From NCBI GenBank assembly GCA_949128115.1, contig OX421967.1, positions 2,098,070 to 2,162,069 of the forward strand: a stretch of DNA of 64,000 nt. Direction: 5' to 3'. Shown here in pieces: positions 46,875 through 58,149 of the stretch (its first letter is position 1; every line of letters begins with the position of its first letter). Position numbers and translations under genes: made by a program. The notes below the pieces were generated by a model. That model had not been told where the DNA came from, did not search any database, and worked only from the letters and a program-made list of their open reading frames with translations. Origin of the DNA: Anaspis maculata (taxonomy: Eukaryota > Arthropoda > Insecta > Coleoptera > Scraptiidae).

Positions 46875-47790
46875 CACTTTGGCCAGTTTTGCACTTTCAA
46901 GTGAAAAGAAAAACCCCTGGGAAATTGAAAGGATTTTGACAAAAAGTTTCGGAAAATATTCAAGAAGCAGTAATGTCTCATTTAAAAACAAATGGTGAAA
47001 ATCCGATTACGGGTTGAAAAGTTAGAGATTTGTAGTTATTCCAGGGAGGGAAACTCAAAATCTGTTAGTCCAATTTCAAAAACTGTTCCCTCAAAAATTA
47101 ATTTGATCTTTTGTCAAACTATGACCCACAGCAAGTCAGCACGTAAAATGATTATTTCGTGGGGCTTACTGCGGGTCAAAATTTGCACTACATTTTTTTC
47201 TAGTTCTCGATATGTGCAAGTTTCATTTTGAACAAATCACCGCCGGGAAACCGAAACTGTGTCGAACTTGAAAACAGGCCTACATGACGCCCAATGCAAT
47301 CTGCTTTCGATATCGGTTGAAATTTTTCCCCAAAAAAAGTTGATCTACGAGCAGGAAAGATCATCTGAGTAGAGTCCTGCACCAAACGCGGGGATTCCTA
47401 GTCAAAGCCAGGGTGAACGGCCGTCTCGCGTAGCAACGGCCAGGAAAAAGACGGTTTTTGTGTAGAGGCATGCGGGCAGCGTTTCATGGATATGGTTTTT
47501 CACACTTATTGGTACCAATTTCCAATATTTCCACTTTGATATTAAAGAAGAATTATTCAAATATGCTGAAAAATAAAAATGTTATCGGCATTTTGAAACC
47601 TACCTACTCTTCTATCTGAAAATCCTACAGTACCAATTCTGAAGGACCAAGTGACATTAAAATAGGCAGGCTGTGATTGATAATGGAAGCAAGTGACAAC
47701 TAGCTGCAAAAAATTACAGATGCGTGGACACCGAAGGTTACAATCGAGGTTACATTATATTTTTGTAATACAGGCTGTCTCATAATTAAG
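46875..47790 (+). repeat. dispersed repeat family R, copy 3
   Basis: Longest plus-strand copy. It adds a 3' extension (GACAACTAGCTGCAAAAAAT, AGATGCGTGGACACCGAAGG, TAATACAGGCTGTCTCATAA) that is shared with the inverted copy at 52665 but missing from copies 1 and 2. Confidence 0.8.
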
Positions 47791-47965
47791 CATGGATACT
47801 ATTTATTTAGCCAGTCGATTCTACTACCCAAAATTGATGAAATTCTCATGAACCAGCGGCAAAAATTTACAGATGCGTGGACATTGAAGGTAAGAAAATA
47901 ATGTATTTTTGTTATACAGGTTTCATAATCAAGCATGAATATTTTCCAGCCGATTCTACTACCAA
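47705..47965 (+). repeat. tandem duplication of a ~150 bp unit
   Basis: Two successive units both contain ACAGATGCGTGGAC, ATACAGG..TCATAAT.AAGCATG and CGATTCTACTACC.AAA. The first overlaps the 3' end of repeat R copy 3. Confidence 0.65.
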
Positions 47966-48053
47966 AAATTTAAAATGTTCCAATGAACATAGGCCACAAA
48001 ATGCTTTATAAAGAAGATTTATATACAGCTCTTTGTGTCTGCTCCTGAATATG

Positions 48054-48899
48054 TGGACAGGGAGCTGGTGTCCCTAAACTCACGTCATACATGATTTTAA
48101 TCCTGTAGGTCTGATGTGCGTTAATAAGGTTGTTAACAATTGCTTTGTCTTACGTGTCAGACCGGGGGCTTTAGGCTGGTACGAGCCTGTCAATTTTCGA
48201 AAAAATGGCCAAAAATATATGTCATGAGGTGAATGAATGAAACCAACTGGATTTTGTGTGGAAACATCCCCTTGATCGAAAATCTTGTCGTGAGACAAAA
48301 TTTTTGGGGGCTTTCGGTCCATATAATAAGACAAGTTTGAAATTCTCAAAAAAGGACCAAAATTTGTCAATTTTTTGACAGGCGTTTTGTTGAGTAATCC
48401 ACCACGTGTGATATATTTGTAATCAGGATGAAAAACTGAATCGATTCCCACGTTAAAATACAAGGTGTACGATTTGAGAGAAAAGTTTCGATGTTGCACC
48501 CTGTAAGCGATGTACCAGTGAAATTTTTTGTGGACAGATTCGAAAATTGCGTAAAAAATCATGTGAGAATCGTTTTTCATTCGTGAAATTATGCCAAACG
48601 AGAAGTCTCCAAGAGAAGGTAAATTTTGGCCTTTTTTGAAAATTTCAAACTTGTCTTATGACCCGATTTTTGATTAAGGGGATGTTGCCACACAAAAGCC
48701 CGTTGGTTTCATTCATGTATCTTATGACATGAATATTTGGCATTTTTCGAAAATTGACAAGCCTATACCAGCCTAAAGCCCCCGGTTTGACATGTAAGAC
48801 AAAGAAATTTTCAACAACCTTATCAACGCACATTAGACCTTACAGGATTATAATCATGTACCTTATGACATTAGTTTTGAGGCACCAGCTCCCTGTCCA
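48054..48899. mobile_element. foldback element with ~290 bp inverted repeats
   Basis: Ends TGGACAGGGAGCTGGTG and CACCAGCTCCCTGTCCA are exact inverted copies. Arms continue for about 290 bp with blocks GGGGGCTTTAGGCTGGTA, TGTCAATTTTCGAAAAA and ACATCCCCTT, separated by about 270 bp of non-repeated centre. No transposase. A target duplication is at most a few bases (ATG on both sides). Confidence 0.75.
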
Positions 48900-48904
48900 A
48901 TGGC

Positions 48905-49735
48905 TTTTATTTCATACCTCCACAACCGGTTGAAGCAAAATAATAAAATACATATGTATAATACATACACTAAACTTCTCAGGCTTGGTTTGAGAAAACA
49001 GGGTGCAAATCTTTAAAAATAACCCGGGGTGGGGTAGTTTGGGAGGAGGTGGAATGAAAATGACTACAAATTGCATTTATTTCAATCCACAAAAATATCA
49101 GCTCTACACATTAAATATGATGTTGTTGTAAATCTCTTTTTTAGGTAATATCTTGAAAAAAAAAAGATTGTAGTTTAAGGGCAGAAGGACCTCGGTCGAT
49201 AGCCCTTTGAACATAACAGTTCAATAAATATCATTTATTATTATTATTTATTATTTATGTACTTTTTTAAGGATTTTGGATTTTCAGGAACTTTTTCCAC
49301 TAAATGCTAGGCGATTTACCACAAAAAATGCCTGAAATCTTCACTAGACCCATCATCTCTACATTATTGACAGATAAACCAGCATTTCCATTGATCAGGA
49401 TGCTACAAATTGACAAACAAATATCGCGAATCAACTGATCTCGAATTATTTGTGAAACCCAGGGTGAATAAGCAAAATTAGCTCCTAAATAGGAAAATAG
49501 GCTTCTTAATAGATAAATTCATATCCTTTGATTGTTAAAAATATTCTGAAACGAACTTCATAACATAGAGACTATAATCACTTGTATACAGCGTTATTTA
49601 CGCTCAATCTTTTCTCAATCTACAATCGCCAGTGGGAAACTTGAAGTGTTCCAAGTAAAGTATATACAGAGTGATATGTACCTAAAACTGTTCAAAATTG
49701 CCTTTGTCCAACAATCATGCTCTCATTTGGAGAAA
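48905..49735. other. no supported gene
   Basis: AT-rich sequence with a short TTATTATTTATTATTTAT simple repeat near 49230. Nothing else recognised. Confidence 0.35.
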
Positions 49736-49739
49736 AGTT

Positions 49740-50530
49740 GATCTTCAGGGATCCCAACACTGAAGCTGCTTGAACATTACAGCGTCCACTGAATTAGCGG
49801 TTATAACGACCGTTACTTTCTTCTTGAATCGAATGAAAGAACCAACAAAAAAATTGGCCAGATGGACGGTTGTCATGCAGTACCTGATGCTTTGTCAAGA
49901 ATTCCTTCTTCCGAAGTCAAGTTACTCATTGTCGATGTACACAATCTTGACATGGTACGTGTATTTGCGATCGAAAGTAATCTCCCAACCTGAGAATTTT
50001 GGCATGTGGAAAATGACTCCATCTACGGGTCTATTTCATGAGAGTTGCTCTGGGAACGAATGCTCCTGAATGAACGAATATATAAAAAAAATCATCGGAG
50101 AACATTCTGCATGTCCACCATGCAGTTCGAGCCACTTCGGTTTTTGTAAGACATCTGGAGACAGTGCCATGCATGTGGGGAGCAAAAGTTCGCTGGAAAT
50201 GGATCAATGGGACTCATGGACACCGAAAAGACCCCGGTCAGGTTTTCCAAATGCAGGCTCTTGTTCCCGATGAGAAAAGCCACATCATATTATCATGGCA
50301 TTGTCAAATTTATGGAAAAATGGATTATCTATTTCTGGTTCATGGTATTCCGCAATTCATTACTTGCGACGATGGTTCTTAATTCTCATCTCAGGCGACG
50401 AGTTCAAACTTTAGCATAAGCAAGTAGAAAGACCAAACAAAACCAGTACAATGCGCGTTACCATCCTCAAGCAAATTTTGTAGAGAGAACGAATCGAGAA
50501 TTATTTTCGTTGGCGGATATTTTCGACACA
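49740..50530 (+). mobile_element. Ty3/gypsy-like retrotransposon fragment (RNase H end and integrase)
   Basis: In shifting frames: HAVPDALSRIP (typical end of the gypsy RNase H domain, about 49878), CHAC, GLMDTEKTPVRF (integrase linker region, about 50208), HGIPQFITCDDGS (second catalytic Asp region, about 50340) and YHPQANFVERTNREL (about 50450, third catalytic Glu region). Multiple stops and frame changes show it is dead. No LTRs are assigned. Confidence 0.7.
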
Positions 50531-50534
50531 AGAT

Positions 50535-52300
50535 CAAAATAATCACGGCTAATTGGCCCGCGAAAAAATTCGCCTTTAGGCGGGACGCCACCGGACGTCA
50601 TTAGGGAATCTCCCATAGTTTGCATTATTTTTATAAATTGTTGTTGCGCCGGTTTTAATAAGTGAGATAAGCCGGAGTTGACAGGTATACGGAACTCGCG
50701 ATGCCGGTAATCAGGAGGAAGTCATTATATCGTACGTCCGGGGTACGATGGCTGAACAAACAGTCTAGAAGCTTTTCACTCCCCCATCATATCGGACATT
50801 AGATATCTCCATTAATATAAATTAGCGAATGTACGTCAGTTTAGCTCCAGACATTGGCCGACCATCCCTCCATCATCAATTTTTTACGTTATGCTGCTTT
50901 GTTTTCACCTGCAACCTAATTTGCTTTCGTTGTCGAATGTGGTTAGGCAAACGTATTGCTTGAAATATGCATGCCAGGAACCAGAGAGATTAATGTGCTG
51001 TCCGGCCGGCTTCCTTATATACGGATACACTGACTGCTTGTACATCCAATCGATGAATACGTGCACCCCTCCCTTTCGCCACCCCTAGCCACATTTGCCA
51101 TCAAATTCGTGCTCTTTAACTCACCAGTCTCACCACAAAGTGATAGTTATCTTTTGATATAGGTACTTGAATATTTTCAACATTACGTGAGTGAAACAAA
51201 AGTAGGTATAGGTACTTCATTATCATGTACTTGAGCAGGTGCCTGAAGTGGATGCAATTATCATAGTTTCACCACAAAAAAGGATTCCAACTGCCACGCC
51301 ACGGAAGTGATAAGTGTTCTACAAACTCCGTTATTAAGGAGCCGATTTTTGAATTGAGCCGAACGATAAGAGTTATGAAACTGAAACTCGCCCTCGGGCA
51401 ATTTATGAAGTTCCGCCGAAGTATCCTGGACTTTCAGAAGTAATAAAACCGTTATATCCTTTTGAATACTTTTCAGGTTTATAACATAAAATATATTTTT
51501 TAATCACTCCACCCTAATTATGGCCGTCTTTTCAGTAATTATCTTGTAATGGCAGCCGTAACTTGAGCCGCTATCATCCCGTGTCATCTCGGAATCATAA
51601 TTCCTCTTTCGTTCCTTACAGCTAGGTACGTCGGTTAGGCGATTGCCTATCATTCATAAAGGCTCGCTTCGCTAGCGTATTTTAATTAACGTTAGATAAC
51701 GGCAGAAATGGAAACAATATATATAGTTCTACGTATTTACTATATGTAAAGGCTCGGGAAACGTCCCGATAGATTAATACTTTTACTTCGGCAATAAGAA
51801 ATAAGAATAATATGTCTTGGGGAGCTAGCTATCGCCAATTGAATTAGATTTATTGTGATGAAATCCTGGACAAAATTGAACTTCTCGGTCCTTTTTTCGT
51901 GTCATTAGTTTCGTTGTTTCACTCACTCCCGCCGGGAAGGTACATTATTACGATCTCTACGGGTAATAGGTGCACCCTTACACCTAAAATCCCGAACAAA
52001 TTCATGTTGAATTCAAGTCCACTCGTAATGACACGGCTTGCGCTATTTTTTCTCAACCAGACATTTCAACAGATTATTGTTGTTGTCTTATTCAAGCCAA
52101 AGACATCGGTAAACGTTGAGAATAGATGTCTTGTTTGAAGGTTCATTTTTTGTCAATTTTTCGGAAAACATATTTATTCTTGTATTTATTTATAAGTCAA
52201 AATAAGAATGAACACACATATTATAGTGAACAGTGAAGTATCCTGCGACTCGAAAATGTTGTGGTGCTTTTTTAGCTTCCGTAGCCAATCTGTTTTCGTT
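50535..52300. other. no supported gene
   Basis: Long stretch without recognisable coding sequence. 50600-50880 may be a retrotransposon LTR or leader (a TTAATATAAATTAG motif near 50815). A GCTCGCTTCGCTAGCG dyad is at about 51662. Confidence 0.3.
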
Positions 52301-52306
52301 CTCATA

Positions 52307-52430
52307 TATCGTGTGATCAAATGAATTCTTATTTTAGGTAGGCTTTGGCCTGGTCAAATTCAGGGGTGCGAAGCTGCGTTCGGCCAGGCCACAGCCTACC
52401 TAAAATAAGAATTCATTTGATCACACGATA
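52307..52430. repeat. hairpin element with conserved core, copy 2
   Basis: Almost perfect inverted repeat with 48 bp arms (one mismatch) around a loop of about 27 bases. The inner arm GGCTTTGGCCTGG / GGCCAGGCCACAGCC matches the copy at 22779-22887. The outer arm (TGATCAAATGAATTCTTA...) is unrelated to that copy yet still perfectly palindromic. Confidence 0.85.
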
Positions 52431-52664
52431 GGTACCTACATACAATTGATCAGCAATGCGTAATCGTCGCTCAAATTGAGAAAAAACTCGAATTTCTTGT
52501 AAATTTTGACACTACTTTGACAGATGTCAAGCTAGATACATAAACTGCAAAGCTTATATTTTTGATTATGTTCTACTTTGCGCGTAATGTATCTATGAAA
52601 CGATTACGAAAACATTTTTTTGCCTATGCTCATGGAAACTCAATTTTTGGCAGTAAAATCAACT

Positions 52665-53565
52665 GGCAGTGTTTTCATGCCTGATTATGAAACACCCTGT
52701 ATAAAAAATTACATTGTTATCTTCGGTGTCCACGCATCTATACATAAATTTTTTGCCGCTAGTTGTCACTTGCTTTCAATAATTGATCACCACAGCCGGC
52801 CTATTTTCATGTCACTTGGTCCTTCAGAATGGTTATTGTAGGATTTGCAGATAGAAGAGTAGATATGTTTAGAAATGTCCATAACTTTTTCATTTTTCAA
52901 CATATTCCAGTAATTTTTTTTTAATATCGAAGAAGAAACATGGGACATTAGTTGAGTTACGTGAAGAAAATCATATTCATCGAACGCTACGCGCATGCCT
53001 CTACACAAAAACGCCTATTTCCTGGCCGCTATCACACGAGATGGCCACTCACCCTGGTTTTGACCAGGATTACCCGCGTTTGCTACAAGACTCTACTGAG
53101 AACTTCTCCCCTCTTAGAGGAACGTTTTTTTTTATTTCCACCTGATATCGGAAGTAGATTGCATTGGGCGTCGTAAATACCTATTTCCAAGCTCGATAAG
53201 ACTTAGGTTTACCGGCGGTGATTTTTTCAAAATGAATTTGCACTTTTCGTGAATTGAAAAAACGGCAGTGCTAACTTCGACCTGCGGTAAGCCTCACGAA
53301 ATATTCATTCAGGTGCAAACTTGTTGAAGGTCTTATTTGGAGAGAAGATGAAGTAAATTTTTGAGGGGGAAATTTTCAGAATCAGGCCAAAAGCCTGACA
53401 AGGTTTTCAAGTTTTCCTCTCTGGAAAAACTGCAAATCTCCAACTTTTTGTCCCATGATCTGATCTTAACAATTTTTCTTCTAAACAAAACGAACTGGTT
53501 TCTCAACATTTCCCGGTAAATTTTCAGAGATTCTTTTCCGAAAGTTTTCCTCTTGAGAATACAAT
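52665..53565 (-). repeat. dispersed repeat family R, copy 4 (inverted)
   Basis: The reverse complement matches copies 1-3 across their length, including GGCGTTT.TGTGTAGAGGCA, CCGCAGGTCGAA and the 3' extension AGATGCGTGGACACCGAAGA. Its end, ATACAGGGTGTTTCATAATC, is close to 52690. Confidence 0.8.
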
Positions 53566-53599
53566 ATCCGGCGTAGCTTGTCGAGACCGCACTGAAATG

Positions 53600-54430
53600 A
53601 CAAACCTTGAAACGAAGCCTCAATTGACGATTCTTACAATGACATTGTATCTTATTTATTCAATATTTATAATTTAATGATCCATTTATTTACTTATTTA
53701 TAGAAAAAATCGAAGAAAAAGCTTTGAGGTTTCCCGGGAAATTCAAATTTTTCCCGAGAATCCAAATTTTCTTGGAAAATTTCTCAGTTTTGTGTGCAAA
53801 TATTATGCAAGATGCTTCAAATTTGTTTTAATTATTTCTCTCAAATTCCAACTCCAAACCCAAAGGGTAGTTCTTGTGAAAAAATTTTCATTTCTTCCTT
53901 GCTTCTTGTCCGGAAAGTCTTACAGTGAAACAACCAATTTTTCAAAGGTCTCCACCTTGCTTCAGAAAATCTTGAAAACCGTTTTTTTTTCGAATAATTT
54001 TACTTCTCCGAACCTCCACCCAAGGAGGAGGGAAAGTATCGTGAACGCGCTAAGAAATTTTCTCGGCATGAAGACGGATATATCTATTTTGAGGTCCCCC
54101 AAGACGATTAGGAACATTTCTTGGATGATGTCTGTCCGTGTGTGTGTCTGTCTGTGTGTCTGTAATCTGCTACGATTACAGCCGCAACGTCGAGTCGATC
54201 GACTTGAAATTCGATATGGGGACATTGTTGATCCCTGGAAAAAGCCTGTCAGTTTTTGACTGTCATCTGTCAAAACGAAATGTCACTTTAGTGTCAACTT
54301 CTGTTTTTTTATGTCAAAAGTAAACATCATGAAATATTTCTTGGATCGTTTTCATTGCAAACAATAATGCTGGTTTCATTAAAACTGTAATATGCCTGCC
54401 TAATCATCCTGCCTACACGTGAAAATCGAA
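53600..54430. other. no supported gene; (GT)n-rich microsatellite
   Basis: Includes a GTGTGTGTCTGTCTGTGTGTC tract at about 54134-54160 inside sequence that looks like a dispersed repeat (GATATATCTATTTTGAGGTC upstream). No gene seen. Confidence 0.35.
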
Positions 54431-54434
54431 TTTA

Positions 54435-54653
54435 TTACTGTTTAAATTTGGAGTACCTAGTATATTTCGGATAAAGAAGAGGACCTGAAATTGACTCTTG
54501 CGGAACCCCAGCGGGCATGAAAACAAGCCAGGATAAAGTTCTGGTAATGTTGGCAACTTGCCTTCGACTGCATAGAAACGAATTGTTGAACTCACAAAAG
54601 AGAGCCGTAGAATCCGTTATTTTGAACTGGTGGTGAAAACTATGCTGACTCAC
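54435..54653 (-). mobile_element. LINE reverse transcriptase fragment
   Basis: Minus strand reads FNNSFLCSRRQ, then FMPAGVPQESISGPLLY, the conserved AGVPQGSxLGPLL motif of jockey-type reverse transcriptases. Only this short piece remains. Confidence 0.7.
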
Positions 54654-54698
54654 GGGTTGTCGTATTTATCACCAAAATAGTTCAGGTGTATATTTGTT

Positions 54699-54890
54699 TC
54701 ATAGGTTTTTGTCCTCTCTACAGAATAAAGTGATGACGGTTTTCAAAAGTCTGTTCACTCTTTCGACCGTATTTGCTTGAGGGGTATATTGGGCGATTTC
54801 AATCTTCTGGACCCCGTGAGTTTTCACGATTTTCTGGAGTTCCTTATCAAACTGTAGTTCGTTGTCATGATGGCAGTTGGACACCGAAGT
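54699..54890 (-). mobile_element. Ty3/gypsy-like integrase fragment, copy 1
   Basis: Minus strand reads NCHHDNELQFDKELQKIV, then YTPQANTVERVNRLLKTVI, the second and third parts of an integrase catalytic core. The adjoining sequence to about 55060 matches the upstream regions of the genes at 56674 and 61603. Confidence 0.75.
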
Positions 54891-55309
54891 TTCATCACGG
54901 TTTTATCCTAAACGGCAGAAACTAAAACTCTTCCATAAGAACCCTCTACTCTGGTTGTTCACGAACCTTGTTGGCTTCAAATTCGGCGGGTAATTCCGGA
55001 CAGTTGGCAGCTTTGCCGTGACGTTGGTAGAAACTTGAAATGTCAGAGCTGTCAACTGCATAATAGTGCATTAGCAGCACTACTACCAACAGTCGCGGGT
55101 AGCGCGTGATTCGAATTTCTATCCCAGAACTCGACCATTCTGACATCCAGATAACCAGAAGCCCTATTCTCGGAATCAGGAAACAGATCATCAGATGATG
55201 TTGCCTAGGTGACAGCCAATCACAAGCCTGGTTGCCAAGCAACTTCGCATAGGAAGTAGCATCGCTGATCTGAGTAAACAACATAATTGGATGGATTCCT
55301 TGGAAGTGA

Positions 55310-55800
55310 AGGAATAATCAAACGTCCTACTGTACCTTACAATCGAGCTTACAATCATCAATAGAATGGTGTTGCTGAAAGAAAAAACTCCTTTGGATAT
55401 GGCAAGATGCTTGCTTATACGGTCTTATAATAACAATCGTTGGTTGTCCAACCAAAAGCTTGAACGAGAAGCTACGTTCGTGAAACGGTGAGGAAACAGG
55501 ATAGATGTAAGCGGATTCAGAGAATTTGGACTTGGAAATTTCCAAGTTCATAGAAACACCGGAAAAAAGGGAATTTCGAATGAAACAGCAGACAATGACT
55601 AAACCAGTCCGCCCAGTCGGTAGCACGGTGTTCAAATCTGCACTGGACCAGAAAAACTTTTTCACGCGTTTCTTTAGTACTGAGGCATCTTCTATCGTGC
55701 GGTGATGCCCCGGGAAAAGGGATAAAACGAGGGAGCCATCGAAACAAAACTTGATGTACCACTTGATAATCCCTCACTGATCCAAACATGTCTTTGTTGT
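55310..55800 (+). mobile_element. Ty1/copia-like integrase fragment, copy 1
   Basis: Plus strand around 55360 reads NGVAERKNS then MARCLLIRS after a frameshift, the copia integrase motif that follows the catalytic Glu. The sequence preceding it matches 58740 nearly base for base. Several stops are present. Confidence 0.65.
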
Positions 55801-56143
55801 GTTTTCGTCATCACTGTTATCTATTGTTAGGTACTGAAAATCATGCTAATAGCCTAGTGGTTGATACAGGACAAAAAAAAAAGGCAATGATTATTTTTGG
55901 GATATTTCAACGAGAGTAAAGGGCTTAGAATTCGGTTGATCGATGGATGAACACGGAAATTTCTAGAAACGTTGCGTTTCTCCAAGAGAACAAGCAATTT
56001 GTTAGGTATTCATTCATTATAGTTATAAATTATCCGGGAATAATATCAGTTGGAGTTAAATCGGTGACAGACGAGAATGGGTCTAGCTGAGCCTATTCAT
56101 TTCTTGTTCAAAACTCAGAAATAGTGGTAGAAACTATGCTGAC

Positions 56144-56380
56144 TCATGAATTGTCGTATTTGAATACACCAATCAGTTGAGGTGTATATTTATCCCACTG
56201 ATCTTTGTCTCCTCCACAGAATAAGGCAATGACCGTTATCAAAACTCTGTTCACTCTTTCGACCGGATTTGCTTGAGAGATATATGAGGCGATTTCTATC
56301 TCCTGGACCCCGTAATATTTCACCATTTTCTGGAATTCTTTATTGAACTGCAGTCCGTTGTCATGATGGCAGTTAGACAC
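56144..56380 (-). mobile_element. Ty3/gypsy-like integrase fragment, copy 2
   Basis: Minus strand reads NCHHDNGLQFNKEFQKMV and QANPVERVNRVLITVIALF. It lies directly upstream of the zinc-finger gene at 56674, and the same arrangement exists, inverted, at 63455-63560 upstream of the gene at 61603-63087. Confidence 0.8.
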
Positions 56381-56564
56381 CCAAGTTTCACTATGGTCTT
56401 ATCCTAAGTGGCAGAAACTGAATCCCTGCTATAACAGCCCTCTACTCTGGTTGTTCACGAACATTGTTTGTTTTAAATTTGGCGGGTGATTCCGGACAGT
56501 TGACAGCTCAGCTGTGACGTTGGTAGAAACTTGAAATGTCAAACTGTCAGTTGCATAATATTAT

Positions 56565-56673
56565 AGCGTCGCCCGCTACATCACCACCATCTATGATATC
56601 CGCACCAATGGAATCGTTCTTTGTGTAACTGAATATCTGTTCTCGACTCGCTTCCCGATCATCATCACTAAAA
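56565..56673 (+). promoter_or_regulatory. conserved 5' region of the subfamily-2 gene at 56674
   Basis: The last ~110 bases before the split start codon match the inverted counterpart at 63088-63194: AGCGTCGCCCGCT, CAATGGAATCGTT, TTTGTGTAACTGAAT and CTCGACTCGCTTCCCGATCA. No TATA box is seen. It probably contains the promoter and the short untranslated exon 1. Confidence 0.55.
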
Positions 56674-58136
56674 ATGTAAGTTGCTAGTTATGTTTAAATA
56701 GTTCGTATCAAAATCCCTTTCGGCGCTATTTTAGGTTAGACTCACCCGTCATTGTTGACGCGTACAACTGTGCGCAATGTTCGCATCGGACTGAATCCGC
56801 CTTTCAACTAAACCACCACTTCCAGCGGAGCCACAAAAATGTTTATGCAGCCGAACTGTACCATGCCATTGTTGAACCCCAACAGTACCCTTGTAACTGC
56901 TGTGACTACAAGAGCTACTATCAGATCAAATTGTACGAACACTGCAAACAAGTACACAATCCAGGTACCGGATACAATGAGAATGGGATGTTTTGTGAAG
57001 AAACTGTAAAGCATCGATGTGCGTACTGCGGATATGAATCGGATTCGAGTTTATCTCTCGTTAAACATCACGATTTGTGTGGAAAGAAGCCGATGCAAGG
57101 GCAGATACAAAATAACACAGAAATAGAAGACACGGAATCGCTAGTTTTGAATGGCGCTGTTGCAAGAAGAAATGCAAGAGATGTTGGAGCTAGTGTCGGA
57201 AGAAGAGAATCAGACATGTCGACGCCTTATAACATTTCACGTGAAGCAGTCAAGGAGTTCCAATGTATCCAGTGTTCGTACCAAACTAGAGAAATGTTAA
57301 ATTTTAAAAAGCACATGTTGAAACATGTTACGGATGAAATGAATTTGTTCCAGTGCAACGTTTGTTCGTACCGAGCTAAATATCGATCAACTTTGAAAAG
57401 GCACAATATGTTTAAACATGCTGCAAATGAAGAAATCAGCTGGTTCCAGTGCAACCACTGTCCGTTTAAAGCAAAAGAAAAGTCAAACTTGAAACAGCAT
57501 ATTATGGTGAAACATGCTCTGAATGAAGAAATCAACTGGTTTCAGTGCAAAGTTTGTTCGTTCCGAGCTAAACTGAAATCTACTTTGAAAAGGCACAACA
57601 TAGTGAAACATGCTACGGATGAAGAAATCGACTGGTTCAAATGCAACCACTGTTCGTACCGAGCCAAACATAAGTCATATTTGAGAAATCACTACATCTT
57701 TCAACATTCTGCGATCGAAGAAATCAGCTGGTTTAAGTGCAGCAAGTGTTCGTACCGAGCTAAAATGGAACCACATTTAAAAACGCACATGATACATGAA
57801 CATGCTGCAAAAGAAGATATCAAATGGTTTCAGTGCAATCATTGTTCGTATCGGTCTGAATGGAAGTCATCGTTGAAGACACACAACATGTTAAATCATG
57901 TTGCGGATGCAGAAATTATCTGGTTTCAGTGCTACCATTGTTCTTACCGAGCTAAAACGAAGTCAAATTTGAAAAGGCACGTCATAGCTAAACATGCTAC
58001 GGAGGAAGAAATCCATGCTTCGAATGAAAAAATCAACTGGTTCAAGTGCAACGATTGTTCGTACCAAGCCAATCGAAAGTCGAATTTGAAACGGCATATA
58101 TTGTATAAACATGCTGTGAATGAAGAAATAAGTTGA
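56674..58136 (+). CDS. C2H2 zinc-finger protein, 12 fingers, subfamily 2, split start codon
   Basis: Exon 1 supplies AT (56674-56675) before the donor AAAAAT|GTAAGTTG. The intron is 56676-56734 (59 bases, acceptor ATTTTAG). Exon 2 opens with G at 56735, completing ATG, and encodes LDSPVIVDAYNCAQC onward: 467 residues in all. The exon has no ATG ahead of finger 1, supporting this model. Cassette fingers lie at 13-34, 54-75 and 96-116; the third is CCHC (CAYC...KHHDLC). A polar hinge precedes nine array fingers, most with HX4H and linkers such as AANEEISWFQ; one linker is extended (ATEEEIHASNEKINWF). The frame ends NEEIS followed by TGA where paralogues have the linker Trp TGG, and a finger relic (LNHCLF) follows. 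Presumed nuclear DNA-binding protein. Its closest relative, the gene at 61603-63087, is in inverted orientation. Confidence 0.82.
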
Positions 58137-58149
58137 CTCCGGTTAAACC

